Shown here: positions 34,657 through 45,775 of the stretch, in pieces | How the letters are laid out: every line of letters starts with the position of its first letter | How positions within the stretch are numbered: the first letter of the stretch is position 1 | Origin: Hericium rajendrae | Lineage: Eukaryota; Basidiomycota; Agaricomycetes; Russulales; Hericiaceae | Reading direction: 5' to 3' | Assembly: GCA_033439255.1 (NCBI GenBank) | Contig: CM065878.1 | Span: 3,720,001-3,784,000 of the forward strand | Length of the DNA stretch: 64,000 nt | Notes under the pieces: model-generated | Told to the model about the DNA's origin: nothing | Seen by the model: only the letters and a program-made list of their open reading frames with translations | Databases searched by the model: none | Position numbers and translations under genes: made by a program

Positions 34657-36335
34657 ATGGTTGCCTTTCAGCGAAAGTGCGTCGCGTCCGTTTCTCTTTC
34701 AACCCGCTTTCTGCCGCACCTATTCGACCTCTTTCTTACAGTGCGTTCGGCTCAAGTAACGTGCTGAACGGTCTGCACATGCTGCTGCTGCCCTCGCCGC
34801 CCGCCGCCCGCCGACCCTCGTCCCCAGCCAGCCCGCGGAGGCACCCTGCATTTGCCGCGCCCACTCTTATCGTTACCAATCCTGACCCCGGTCCCAAGTT
34901 CTCTCGCCGTCGCACCATCTCTCAGCCCCCGCGATCAGAGCGAGATGAGCCGGCCCGAGGCTGCGAACTTCTTCCTCACCGTACGCCTCCTTCTCTCCTC
35001 TCCTCTACCCAGACAGTGATGCAAGCGGCGCATGGCTTCCTCCCTTGTGAGGCGCTGCTCAGGGAGCTCGGGCACCATGCCTTGATACAGGAGCATCACG
35101 ATCGCTGCAGCGGCATCGTTCGATGCCTAGCGGTGAGAGCGCGAAACTGTCGATGCCTGATCCCCCTTCGTCAGTCCTCTGCCCAACGGCCGCCGTACCT
35201 GGTCCCGTCGCTGCTCCCCATCCTTTTCCCTTTCGTAAGGCCCAGAAGATTTCGCACCAGCCAAAGGCCCACCACATGGCTCCTTCGGCATGTACGCTCG
35301 TAGAGTATGCTCTCCCCAACTTTTTCCTTATTTGGCACCCAGGCGTCGAGCACGACCGATCCCTTCCATGGCCACGAGCACGTAGCCAGGCTGTGTGCTC
35401 GTTTCGTTTCCCATCTCTTTGCCTGTCCGGAGACCCAGTCCATCCCCCCTCCGTCGTCGACTTCCCCCCCAACACCGACACCGCGACTGGACCATTTCAT
35501 AGCCTACGCCCTCCACCGAACGCGACTCCATTCGTCAGTCACCTTCGCTGCGCTGTACCTCCTGCAGCGCCTCAAGGCTCGATTCCCTGCGGCGAAGGGC
35601 TCCTCCGGTCACCGACTATTTATTTCAGCGTTCATGATCGCATCCAAGATCATCTGCGACGACACGCACTCGAACAAGTCCTGGTGTATCGTCAGCCAGG
35701 ATATGTTCACTCTGCATGGCGTCAACCAGATGGCGCGCGAGATGTGCAGCTACTTGGAGCGGCAGCTCAACGTCGAGCCCGCGACGCTGCGCGATTTCGA
35801 GATGCAAGTCCGCCGTGACTTCAGCGGCCCGGGGCCGTACCCTCCCGTCAACCTCCCCCAGTCTGTTCCCGCTCCCTTTCCCCACCCGAACGCAAGTTCT
35901 TCGACCTCGATGCCCATGTTCGGCCCCAGCCGCACCTCGCCGCCCAAGCCTAGCGCCCCAATGATATCGCCCAACTCGTCCATCACATACTTTGTGGTGA
36001 TGTTGCCTCCCAATACCCCTTCCTCCTCGTGCTCGACATCCACGTCGCTGGTGTCGACAGCCTCGCCTTCAACGCCTCCCGACACCTAGCCGGACTACGA
36101 CATCAAGGTCAGTGATTCGGCCAGCTCGGGCACCATGCCCCTCTACAACGATGTCGTGATCGCCGCAGCGCCGCCCTCGATACCCTCCAGCAAGACTGCG
36201 AAGCCGCCGATGCCCGAGGCTGTCGCCTCGAGATCTCCAGCCGCGCTGAACCCCCCAAGACTGTCGAAGGCCGGGCGCGACCAGTTCGCGTTCGCCACAC
36301 GGACTGTCTGGTTAATTCTGCGCTTGTTCTTGTAG
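34657..36335 (+). pseudogene. Pcl/Pho80-type cyclin, damaged copy
   Basis: A cyclin of the fungal Pcl (Pho80-like) group, partners of Pho85-type CDKs. A spliced N-terminus begins at 34657 (MVAFQR|NAFGSSNVLNGLHMLLLP, intron 34677-34741). The middle holds MAPSACTLVEYALPN. The cyclin box is clear: HVARLCARFVSHLFACPE, then HRTRLHSSVTFAALYLLQRL, GHRLFISAFMIASKIICDD, KSWCIVSQDMFTL, MCSYLERQLNVEP. Two defects: a run of five T at 35321-35325 is one base too long to join the upstream frame to the box, and an in-frame TAG sits at 36087-36089. Beyond the TAG coding continues to 36335 (GTMPLYNDVVIAAAP ... AGRDQFAFATRTVW). The segment 34.96-35.17 kb looks inserted and rearranged: part resembles the kinase gene at 6.3 kb and part resembles this gene's own 3' end. 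Confidence 0.7.
34961..35165 (+). repeat. Mosaic of kinase-like and cyclin-3'-like fragments
   Basis: Positions 34961-35068 match 6306-6437 in the kinase gene: both read ...ANFFLT then a GT[AG]CGCC donor, a similar C/T-rich intron ending ACAGACAG, a GCG-rich run, then CTTCCTCCC. Positions 35069-35165 match 36124-36225 at the cyclin's own 3' end: both start AGCTCGGGCACCATGCC and share GATCGC[TC]GCAGCG. The junction is at about 35068. This looks like two duplicated scraps joined head to tail inside the cyclin's 5' half. Confidence 0.6.
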
Positions 36336-36677
36336 TAGTTATACTCTATAAATTCTCTGTTCAGTACTTCAGGCTCTCGGCCACACCACATATAATGTAC
36401 TTAGCAGCAGCATTGTGCAGTGTTGATGGTTAATGCCCTCGAAAACTCATATCACTTCAAACTAACAAAAAAAAAACATCTGGCATTTGAGAGGTACACA
36501 GCAACAGGTGGGCTCAAATCACGTAGCTAAGGCAAGTACGTGCGAAACAAGAATAATGGAGGGCCATATACAAGACGAGACGTGACAAAATGCACAGACT
36601 TTTAGATATAAGGGCGCACAGCATGAAACGATTGGACAAGAAATTATAGGTCAACAGATGCATGACGGAGACGGCTG
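36336..36677. other. Convergent intergenic spacer
   Basis: About 340 bp between convergent genes, AT-rich, with a run of ten A near 36469. No gene or structured repeat seen. Confidence 0.55.
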
Positions 36678-38147
36678 CTAGTCGGAGTCTATCTCAATGA
36701 CATCAGCACCAAATGAAGGTCCTGCCTTTTTCTTGCCAGCACGCTTGCTGACCACCTTTGCCGCCTCCTTGACCGCGGCCCGCTTAGCGTCGTTTGCGAC
36801 CGTGACCTTGCGCACAGAGCGCTTGCCCGTCTTCAGGGAGACCATCGTCTTCGTGTCTCCAGGGTGCACGATACGAGCGCCGGGCGACACGGCTGTCGAA
36901 GGCCCGGCAAGAGACGGGGCGGCGTTGGCTGGGACGCTGCACGAGTGCGAGGAGAGCTGATGGGCTGCCATAATGGTGTGACAGATATAGCACTTTCGGA
37001 ACAGGCGACAGAAGTCGCTGAACCGAATGCCCTTGCCTTCTGCAAAGAGAAGGTCGACCAGGCGAGACTTGCACTCATCGCTTGAGAGGGGGGAGGCTTC
37101 TATGACGCGAAGGCCAGCTTCGGGGAACGGGCTGTCGAAGCGTGTAGAGATGTCTTCAATAAATAGATGACCATCTAGATGAGCGTTGTCAGCTGCACGA
37201 AAGAGAGGTGGAATGGGAGAAAGATACCTGTCATATCTATACTTTTTCCGATCGCTGCAGCACGACGAGGAGAGCTGAAGATGGTGTCATGGGGGCCCCA
37301 TCCCTGGAAGAAATCTTCCTCCACCTGGCTGCTCTTTGCGGGGGATGGAGTGTGAAGGTCGACAACTACGAAGGGTGAGCATAAAGACTAACCACGAAAG
37401 ACAAGAGGTCCAACTTACGGCTGGACGCCTGGGATGCAGACGCGGTGGGGTCAATGCCTTGGTCCTCGCTGGCAAACTCAGCTGCGAACCGCGTATGAGA
37501 TGGAACCGCTGTCATAGACATGAAGTAAGAAATGACGCACCATACTTCGGGGGATAGGCCAAAGTCGGCAAGCTGGGCCTCTTGCTCAGGTGGTACAAGT
37601 CAACTGGGTCAACATGATAAATTAGAACATCGTATGAAGACAAAATGGACAGCTTACTGAAATAAGGGCACATAAATGCCTTGCAGGCCAACACCGCATG
37701 ATTCTGGTGATGGCCACCCTGAGCGACGACGAGATGAGCTTTCTCGTGCTCGCCGGTGGGAGAGATAAGGGCGCAGAAGCAGTTGGGCAGCTCCCACTCG
37801 TGCGTAGCATGGTACGCCTGAAGGTCATACCCGAGACCGCTGATGCGTTCACCATTGAGTTTTGCCGGGCTAAGGGATAAATCAGCAAGACTGCCACAAA
37901 ATAGGACGCGAGACACATACTACGGCAGAATTCGCAAGGGCTTATCTGCAGAGACAAAGGACGCAACAGCGTTGGCGTTCACCAGCTCCGCCTTGAAGCG
38001 CTTGAAGATGGGATTGCGGCGTGACTGCTCGGGCGTCCCCTGGTAAAGCGCAACAGGGCTCTGCGCATGCTGGGGCGTAGAGGGTGCAGGAAGCAGAGGC
38101 ATGGCCGGGCCAGACAGCGATTTTTGAGGGGTGGAGAGAGCAGACAT
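36678..38147 (-). CDS. Orphan protein with C-terminal Cys/His cluster and basic tail
   Basis: Not recognised. About six exons. Start at 38147 (MSALSTPQKSLSGPAMPLLP); the first exon ends near 37922 with RRNPIFKRFKAELVNANAVA. The next gives AKLNGERISGLGYDLQAYHA, then ELPNCFCALISPTGEHE and VVAQGGHHQNHAVLACKAFM. Short exons (VDLYHLSKRPSLPTLAYPPK; WGPHDTIFSSPRRAAAIGKS) lead to DGHLFIEDISTRFDSPFPEA and SRLVDLLFAEGKGIRFSDFC. A Cys/His cluster (CYICHTIMAAHQLSSHSC) is followed by a Lys-rich tail (KRSVRKVTVANDAKRAAVKE) ending in the acidic ADVIEIDSD. The finger-like C-x2-C...H...H-x-C end plus basic tail suggests a DNA- or chromatin-associated protein. Such taxon-restricted proteins are common in mushroom genomes. 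Frame continuity across introns supports a real gene. Confidence 0.6.
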
Positions 38148-39687
38148 CTGAGGGTAAAAGCTGGGCGAGGGGAATGAGGACGAAGGGCGATGGTCAACAA
38201 GGCTCAAAACGGCGCACCTTTTATACGGACGAGGTATTTGCTCCAGAAATGAGCAGGAAATAAATGGTTTTCTGGAAGCCTAAGTCGACGACCTGCCGCT
38301 GCTCACCACGATGGCCTCTGAAGCAATCTCGAAGCACACAAAATTTCATTCTCTGTCAGGAAGCACCACGACGTTGACGTGCATTGAAATTTATTAAAAC
38401 TGACATCTGATGAAAGACAGGAAACTTCTCTCAGCGAGAAGCAGGAGCGTACAGGAATGGGAATCATAAATACAAAGAATGGGAGGGCGGGATTTTACCA
38501 TAATAAGAAGGGGGCGGGACGGACGACAGGGAAGCGCCGAAAGAGGGCGGGCGGAAGCAGGAGGAAGCGGCGGTGACATGGCACGTGATTGACAGATGCT
38601 GTCAACGGTACGTCAGTACATCTGTCATGATGGCATCACTCTTTGTTACCTCTTGGTTATCGGCCAACATGCTTTTCTGGCGCGCGCTGCCGCCGATGTA
38701 TTGCTAGCGGTGTGGGGCGTGAACGAAAGGATTTCCCCCATCGGAAGCTTGATGGCTGTTGTAGGCGTACTGCACCCTCCAGCGCGCTCGATGGATGCTC
38801 GATTCGTCGGGCGCCCGTCCCGTCAGGAGCTTGTGTTGCCGATGTATCACACTGATCGTCGTTATTTGGCAAGTCCGTTCGGGCCGCGTAGCCCTCGATT
38901 CCATTGCAAAGAAGCCCGAGCATGAAGCACTGCTTCAGGATGCTCATCTCCTTATATAACGAGGCCGTGTTCATCTCCAACGGCCTGCACGAGAATCCTT
39001 GTGCGAGGCAGAGGTGGAGGATTGAGGGTCCGGATCTGCAGATCTCAGATGATATAGCATAAAAATTAGCGTGTGATTCCGGAGATCGATAGATGTGTTG
39101 ACTGAGACTGCGAACCGTGTCTCTCCGAGAAGGAACCCCGACGGCCCAGGCCCGCCTCACTGCCAAATTGAGAAGCCCAAGGCAACGCTTCTCCGTAGCT
39201 TGCCGGCGGGGAGATAACGCAGCGGCTTCGATGTTCGGCCCAAACGCGCCGCCTTGGCCTATTGACACCATTGACGCTCCCACTCATGGAAAAAGTCATT
39301 CCGCGCCTCAAGGGCTGGTCACGGCAATAGAGCTGACTATTCTGGTGGTGCGACAGCTGATGGGTGATGCAGCGCTGGCCGCTGACATCGTTGGAGGAAT
39401 GGCGGTGACACGAGCACTGAGTGTCAACCTCACGACGTGATGCAATTTGAACAGAAAACGGGTGAGTCCGTGATCTGAGATTGACGGAAGCGGATTGCAC
39501 TGCTGTGGAATCGCGACCTCGGAAATACCGATGCTGCGGCAGTGAGGGCCTGCCCTGGGCCGGGAACGGCGCGCAGTCGTAGACGCGGGCGGCTATAGAT
39601 TCGGCGGAGGCAGCTACGGCTGTACTGAATTGACCTGTTTTGATCGAGTGGGGATACACGATAGCAGTCGATGTCATCTCATATAAC
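38148..39687. other. Gene-poor stretch before the MITE
   Basis: About 1.5 kb. The long minus-strand frame 39283-38657 has no recognisable family and no codon bias. An 8-bp inverted pair GACAGATG...CATCTGTC flanks about 20 bp near 38592-38627. Otherwise nothing identifiable. Confidence 0.4.
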
Positions 39688-40452
39688 TGGATGACTTCCC
39701 GTAAGGTTTTTGCGCTAGATTTCTATTTCTAGACCTAAAAACGCGGAACTTTAGAAATTTAGAAATCAGTGTTCTAAACCGTAAGGTCAGATCTAGGAAT
39801 TTAGAAACATGTCGCGAAGGATGATCAGCCGAGATTTGTCCCTGAACTCCTTCCGATTTGGGCGTGCGCGGGAGGAGGACTTCAAGGGAAAGTGAGCTTG
39901 AGAGCCCGCTAGTCGCCATCGTTGCCCATGCAGGATCATTGGAGACCTTTCGGAGGTCCATTGACCAATGCACATGCACTCGTCGAGCTCATGAGAGTCC
40001 CTAATAATTATTATCGCACATACTAACCCATCTCCGCACGATATCGCTGTCCACGGTTCATGATTGTGGGTGCTGCTCCGCCCCTGCTGAGTTGAATCAT
40101 CGCACGCGGCCAGGCGATGCTTCCTCGCTCTCGTTCTGGCCGTTATGCCTCTCCGCCGTCCAGCGCTGCGTCTGGTATTGCTCCTTTACTGTGGTCCATG
40201 CTGCCGATGGGATCTGACGGAAGCTCGGCACGCGGACGCTTTGGTCTAGCCAACGTTAGCCGACGTTTAGAAACATTTAGGAAATGGATTTAGATCTGGA
40301 AGGTGGGGGGGTACCCACCTTCCAGATTGCTTATCTAGAACAGGGTAGCAACGCGCGATTTCGCATCAAATTCTCGGCTAAGGCAGTTTAGAAACGTTTA
40401 GAAGCAAAAATCTAGGAATTTCTATCGCACGACCCTTACGGGAAGTCATCCA
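39688..40452. mobile_element. Non-autonomous DNA transposon (MITE-like), 765 bp
   Basis: Perfect 19-bp terminal inverted repeats: TGGATGACTTCCCGTAAGG at 39688-39706 and its reverse complement at 40434-40452. The similarity continues imperfectly inward for about 25 more bases. Subterminal regions are crowded with TTTAGAAA and CTAGATTT/CTAGGAATT motifs on both sides, unlike the surrounding DNA. A second, internal CCGTAAGG at 39779-39786 with the same following bases suggests a nested or rearranged end. A 14-bp hairpin sits at 40294-40327. No transposase is encoded. A target-site duplication is not evident; the bases just outside (ATAAC / CTGTC) do not match. Confidence 0.85.
40294..40327. repeat. 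Hairpin inside the MITE
   Basis: ATCTGGAAGGTGGG at 40294-40307 pairs with CCCACCTTCCAGAT at 40314-40327 around a 6-base loop, a perfect 14-bp stem. Confidence 0.9.
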
Positions 40453-40789
40453 CTGTCCCGGAACACGATGATCGACGACGTGTCAACTACTTCAGAACGG
40501 GGACAATCTATCACAACATAATTGCGCAGAGATGATCAGTGACGCAGCCGTACAAGGGCAATGAAAAGCAAAACACAAGGTGGAGACGAGTCAAAGAAAA
40601 AGTGCCTGTGCTCCGAGCACATGACCGATAGCAGGGAAGACTGTCAAAGCGAGCCATCGAAGAACGTAACCAAGGTCGGCCTGGATCTGACGGACCGACA
40701 AACGCAGACAAAGCTGTCACAGAAGGCACAAAGGTCGGCCGACGCCAGACTGCCGGGGCGTCGGACGCGGGGATGTTTACCAGCTGGGA

Positions 40790-40804
40790 CACGTGTCACA
40801 CGTG
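40790..40804. promoter_or_regulatory. Tandem CACGTG E-boxes
   Basis: CACGTG occurs twice, at 40790-40795 and 40799-40804, inside ACACGTGTCACACGTGT. CACGTG is the core site for fungal bHLH factors of the Pho4/Cbf1/SREBP type. The pair is about 600 bp upstream of the CYC8 start. Function is inferred from the motif only. Confidence 0.4.
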
Positions 40805-41323
40805 TCATTTGAGGAAAGGGATCCACAACGACGCCCGACTGCCGGCTGGCTGGTCAAGTACTAAATTAGGGCGGGGAAGGGTTCGACGTCACCACAAGGT
40901 CCAAATCCAGTCCGATCAGCCGTGCCTGCGTGCCGGGGCGGAAGTAGATTGCGCGGTTGGCGGCCACAGAGTGGAGCCACCAAGGATGCGATGCGAGACA
41001 GGGCGGTCGTGAGGCATGGGACGAGCAGCGAAACGGCGTGCAAGGGCAGAAAGAGGGGACAGCGTGTGTGCATTAAGCTCTTAAGCTTATGACTAATGGG
41101 GGGAGAGGAGGAGCGCTGGATCTTGATTTGCCTGCGAAGATGCCGATGCGAATGAAATGGGCCGGCAGGAGGCACGCGGGCGTTGGAGACGAGAGAAGGC
41201 CGCGAAATTTTAGAATAGATGAGCATCTGATGACATGCAGGCTTCCGTGTACGAGATGCATCTTGTCTTGACCGATCGCCTGTGATCGTGCGAGGGTTGC
41301 CTGCGCCCTGATCTAGTCCCGCG

Positions 41324-41332
41324 TTTATATAT
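41324..41332 (+). promoter_or_regulatory. TATA-like box of CYC8/SSN6
   Basis: TTTATATAT about 70 bp before the start codon at 41399, followed by a C/T-rich tract (TCTCCATCC...CCTCTCC), a usual fungal transcription start context. Confidence 0.5.
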
Positions 41333-41398
41333 CCCGTCTCTCCATCCACACCGCCTTTCGCCTCTCCTCTCTCCCCCTTCCCCCGCACGTGCCCAACC

Positions 41399-44300
41399 AT
41401 GTCCCTCCGCCATACACCTCGCCAGGCAGAGCGCGACGTCCGTCTTCACGAGCCACACGCTGTCCACCCCCATCCACCCCACCCCCTTGCCCCGCCACCA
41501 CCTCCCCTTCTCAATGGCAATGGCGTCGTCCCCGGAACTCCCAGCATCGCCAATGGCGCCGCCCACCACATTTCGCCCAAGATCGCGTCCGGCGCCGCCC
41601 CCACGAACGGCGCGGTGCCCCCTTCGATCCAGAAACTGAACGACGCAAACGAGCAGACTTGGCTGGTCATAGGTCCGTTCATCACCAATCGCATTTGCCC
41701 ATCAGACTCATCTCCGGACAGGCAGTGTTGCTGAGCAGATGGGTGATCTTGAACACGCGCTCTCGGCGTATGAGAACGCCCTCCGCCACAACCCAATGTC
41801 CATCGCTGGACTCACACAGGTCGCTGGCATCGCTCGGATCAAAGAAAACTACCCGCTGGTGAGATAACTGCTCTTTTCCTCCATGCGGAGCCGCCAAGAA
41901 TCTCCCGCGGCAATGCCCGGGCCAGTGCGGCCGCGGACTCCCAATCCGGTATCGGCAGCGTGCTGACTAAGCTTTGTTTGTAGGCCGTGGAATATTTCCA
42001 GCGCGTCCTTAGTCTCCAACAAGACAACGGCGAGATTTGGAGTGCCCTCGGTGCGTGATCTTGACATGCGGTTTTCTACTCCGACTCATATGTCATCGCC
42101 TAGGTCATTGCTACCTTATGCAAGATGACCTGCAAAAGGCCTACTCCGCCTATCAACACGCGCTTTATTCGCTGCCCAATCCCAAGGCACGTTTATCGTC
42201 CTTTCACGATAATCTCGTTATCTTACGTCGCAGTCCAGGAGAACCCGAAGCTCTGGTACGGGATCGGGATCTTGTACGACCGCTATGGATCGTTGGATAA
42301 CGCGGAAGAGGCGTTTTCTTCCGTCCTCAAGATGGACAAAGGTAACTTGCTTTGTAGTATCGCGTCATCTTCATTGTTCATCTATCTCTCTTTAGATTTC
42401 GATAAGTCAAATGAAGTCCTGTTCCGTCTAGGCATCATCTACAAGCAACAAACGAAGTATGATGAAAGCCTCCGATGCTTCGACCGGATACTGCGGAATC
42501 CGCCGTCTCCACTCGCGAATGCCGATATATGGTTCCAAATTGGTCATGTGTATGAGCAGCAGGGAGACGTACGAGTCTTCTGCATTGCCTCGTGGCTGAG
42601 CGCTGATGTTCGAATTTAGCACCTGCGCGCTCGCGAAGCATACGAGCGTGTCGTGAGCGAGAATCCCGTTCACGCCAAGGTTTTGCAACAGCTGGGATGG
42701 CTGTATCATCAAGATGGCCCGTCGTTCCAGGATCAGGACTTGGCGATTCAATACTTGACGAAGAGTTTGGAAGCTGGTGAGTAGTTTCTGTAAGTACGAT
42801 GAATTTATTTTATCTCATCTCGTCCTCTAGATCCGTCGGATGCGCAGAGTTGGTATCTGCTGGGTCGTGCATATATGGCAGGGCAGAAATACAACAAGGC
42901 CTACGAAGCTTACCAACAAGCCGTGTATCGCGACGGGCGCAATCCAACATTCTGGTGCTCCATCGGAGTCTTATACTTCCAGATCAACCAGTTTCGGGAT
43001 GCCCTCGACGCGTATTCTCGTGCCATCCGGATAAACCCTTATATTCCAGAGGTTTGGTTTGACCTCGGCAGCTTGTACGAAAGCTGCAATAACCAAATCT
43101 CTGACGCTATCGATGCCTACGCTCGCGCGGCCGAGCTCGATCCTGGGAATGGTGCCATCACGCAACGCCTCCAGCTTCTCAAGCATTCTCAGGCAACGGG
43201 CGCGCAACTACCTGCCGCTCCAGCGCCTCAGGACGTTCATCCGACTGCGTACGCCAGTGCTGTCGTTGCCCCGCCTGGGCTGGGTCCACCACTTATGATG
43301 CATCCAACTGCGAATGGCCGCCCGGTCTTCCGCGCCGACTCGAGAGGGCCGCCTGAGCCCTCCTTGCCGCTTCCACCACCGTCACAAGGAGGACCTGCCC
43401 GTTCTTCGCCGGCTCCGTTCCGGGGTGGGCCTCCGCCGCCCGTCATTCTGGATGAGAGCCGTCATGGTGTGTCTCATACACCATTGGCCCCCATGGATGT
43501 GGATCACATCCCTCCACATGCGCGGGAGTCTAATGTGTACCCACCCCCTCGCGAGTCTGTCCCGGGGCGAAACATGAACCTTTTATTGCACCATTCGACA
43601 CCTCAAGGCCGCGAGCCCGAGCCAGTCCGCGCGGCTCCTCCCCATGCTCATGACCCTTTCTATCCCCGCAATTCTCGTGCCCCATCTATCCCAGCTTCTC
43701 CTCCCCCACATGCCGCGCGTCCACGATCTCCAGGCGCTTCGCCATACCAGACCTTTCATCCTGGCAGAGCTACTGTCGGGCCGGCTCAAAGCCATCCCCA
43801 TCCCCAGTCGCCGCGTTACAGCCGCGAGGCAAGCGCTGCAGCCGCTGCGGAGCGTGAACAAGCTTGGGAGCGTCGAGAGCGTGAGCGTGAGCGTGAACGC
43901 GAGCGACTCGGCTGGGGCAGGCCGAGCGGGGAGTTCTCATCTCATCCTCCTCCGCAGCCATCGTACTATGCCAGTCGTGGTCCTTCACCCCCACCGCCTG
44001 CACATCGGGCGCACAGCCCTCCACGTGTTGCTCGCGACCAATCACCCCCTCGCACGTCGCCAATGGCTGCTCATGTACAGAGCGCTCCTCGTGGATATTG
44101 GGATATTCATGGTGGACCGTCTGCGCCACCGATGCAACCGCCTTCTCCAAGAGTTCGCCCCGAACCCATGCAGGTTGATCGTGATGTGTCGCTGGATCGC
44201 AGGGCACCGCCTCGTGGTTATGTCGAGTCGCTTGAGGCTTCACGACCGGCAGGTCACGGTGCCCCGCCGCCGCCGCCGCCACCATTCGCTGGTGGTAGTA

Positions 44301-45421
44301 TGCGCGGTTCCGAGAGCCCCCACATGTCCCAGCGGGGTGCACCTGGTGCGGAGCAGAAGCGGCGACGAGGGGCGAAGGATAAGGAAGAGCCCGCTGGTCC
44401 TGGTCTCCCGGGTCCGGAGCCGCCCAAGAAGGAGCGGAAGCGACGCACGCAGACGAAGCGTCCCAAGGACGACCGAGGTCGCACCGAGACGCCTAAGCCG
44501 TACCTCCAGGACCGTCTGCCACCTCAACAGCCGCCTCCTTTCAAGGTCGCCTACCCTGCGAAGCCCAATGAGTCTCCAGAACCGGTAAGCTCGAACGGTT
44601 CTGGCTCTCAGAACAGGTCGGTTCAGCCCTCCCCCACCAGCGCGACAGCTCTGCCGCCTGCCAGAGTCGTCGACGAGGACTATGATGAGGGTGTGGCGGA
44701 GACGCTCATTGGCTTGTCTACTTACCGCGCGGCGCCTGACCAGATCGTCCAGTACTCTGGAAGTACTAGTGGTCCGGCCCTCCCCCCTCCTCAACGCCTT
44801 ACACAGCCTTCTCCCTCGCCGTCATTAGCCTCCCATCGGGGCTCCATCTCGTCGACCAGGTCGCGCAACAGCCCACCACATTCATCTGGAGGACTTGTCA
44901 ATGCCATGAAGCGGCCGCTCAGTCCTGTACCGGATGAAAGTGAGAATAAGAGGTCGAAGATGGAGGCTCCTAAGCGGAGGGCGTCGTCGCCTATGCCGTC
45001 GTCCCGTCCATCTCCTATCCCCTTCCGCACGCAGCCTCCTTCGCACTCGCACTCGCCTGAGACAAGGCAGATGGACAAGCCGAAGCACCCTTCGTATCCA
45101 TCAAGCCCGCAGCTTCCGGCGGTTCTGCCCCCCGTTCCCCGCCCGGTTGGTGCTGGCTTGTCGCATAATTCAGCGTCGGTCGCCCTTCCGCCAATCGCGA
45201 CACTATCGCCAACGTCTACCGCCCCGTCCCCAGCGCGGGAGACCGAGAGAATGTCGACGGAGAATGGACAATCGCGTTCAAACTCGCCGATCGCGCCGAC
45301 AACCTCGCGTGGCAAGCTGTCGGAGGTCATGAACCATCCGACCGGGTCTCCGACGGCGAAGATGACTTCTGGACCCGCTGCGCCTCCACCTCCTGGCGAG
45401 AAGCCTGAGCATGCGTCATAA
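41399..45421 (+). CDS. SSN6: General transcriptional corepressor Cyc8/Ssn6, TPR protein
   Basis: TPR subunit of the Cyc8-Tup1 corepressor, a nuclear scaffold recruited by DNA-bound repressors. Start at 41399 (MSLRHTPRQAERDVRLHEPH), a His/Pro-rich N-terminus, then about nine to ten TPR units spread over seven or more exons. Recognisable units include MGDLEHALSAYENALRHNP, YFQRVLSLQQDNGEIWSALG, YSAYQHALYSLPNPK, WYGIGILYDRYGSLDNAEEA, RLGIIYKQQTKYDESLRCFD, WFQIGHVYEQQGD, QQLGWLYHQDGPSFQDQDLA, WYLLGRAYMAGQKYNKAYEA, WCSIGVLYFQINQFRDALDA and WFDLGSLYESCNNQISDAID. From about residue 400 a very long Pro/Ser/Arg-rich tail runs to 45421 in a single exon (RERERERERERERLGWGR, KEERKRRTQTKRP-like basic blocks). 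The order, number and near-invariance of the TPRs with a disordered tail are diagnostic. Frame intact. Confidence 0.95.
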
Positions 45422-45775
45422 TGGCGCCCATTCATTTGTAGTATCTTCTTATGTTCAGTCGTCCCCTTTTGTGTATGTAGTTTAAACCTTCCGTCGCACG
45501 ATACTTCCAAATCTTGTCGCATACATACATATATCAATGGTGTCGTTTGCTCGCATGTCTTATAGCAGAATCCGATTTTTATGCTGTCTCAGATAAATTG
45601 CGCAAAGTGAATAGACGCGGTTTGGTAAGCAAGCGACCCTAAGGGAGCAAGTCGAGGCTTTGTGTCGTTGGGCCGCGCTTCGAACGCGCCGCATCCTGCG
45701 AGACGTCTGTGCCTTCTCCTCGTTCTCGTCCGCATCCTTCCCTTTTCTCCTCCCGCCGGACTAGATGAAGCCATC

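Larger units (their letters stand above)
40453..41398. promoter_or_regulatory. Upstream region of CYC8/SSN6
   Basis: A spacer of 946 bp between the MITE and CYC8. It contains a pair of CACGTG boxes (40790-40804), a 14-base near-repeat (CGCC[AC]GACTGCCGG) near 40742 and 40832, and a TATA-like sequence close to the gene. No coding block seen. Confidence 0.5.

Noticed and set aside
35123-35818. Frame continuing from MAPSACTLVEYALPN through the cyclin box region as a separate 231-residue protein
   Set aside because: After the T run the true cyclin-box sequence is in the other frame; this reading is an out-of-frame continuation caused by one extra T.
38657-39283. 208-codon minus-strand frame as a gene
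   Set aside because: No family, no coding bias and no spliced neighbours; probably chance.
44240-44794. Long minus-strand open frame opposite SSN6
   Set aside because: Arg-rich translation without a family; a shadow of the Pro/Arg-rich SSN6 tail.
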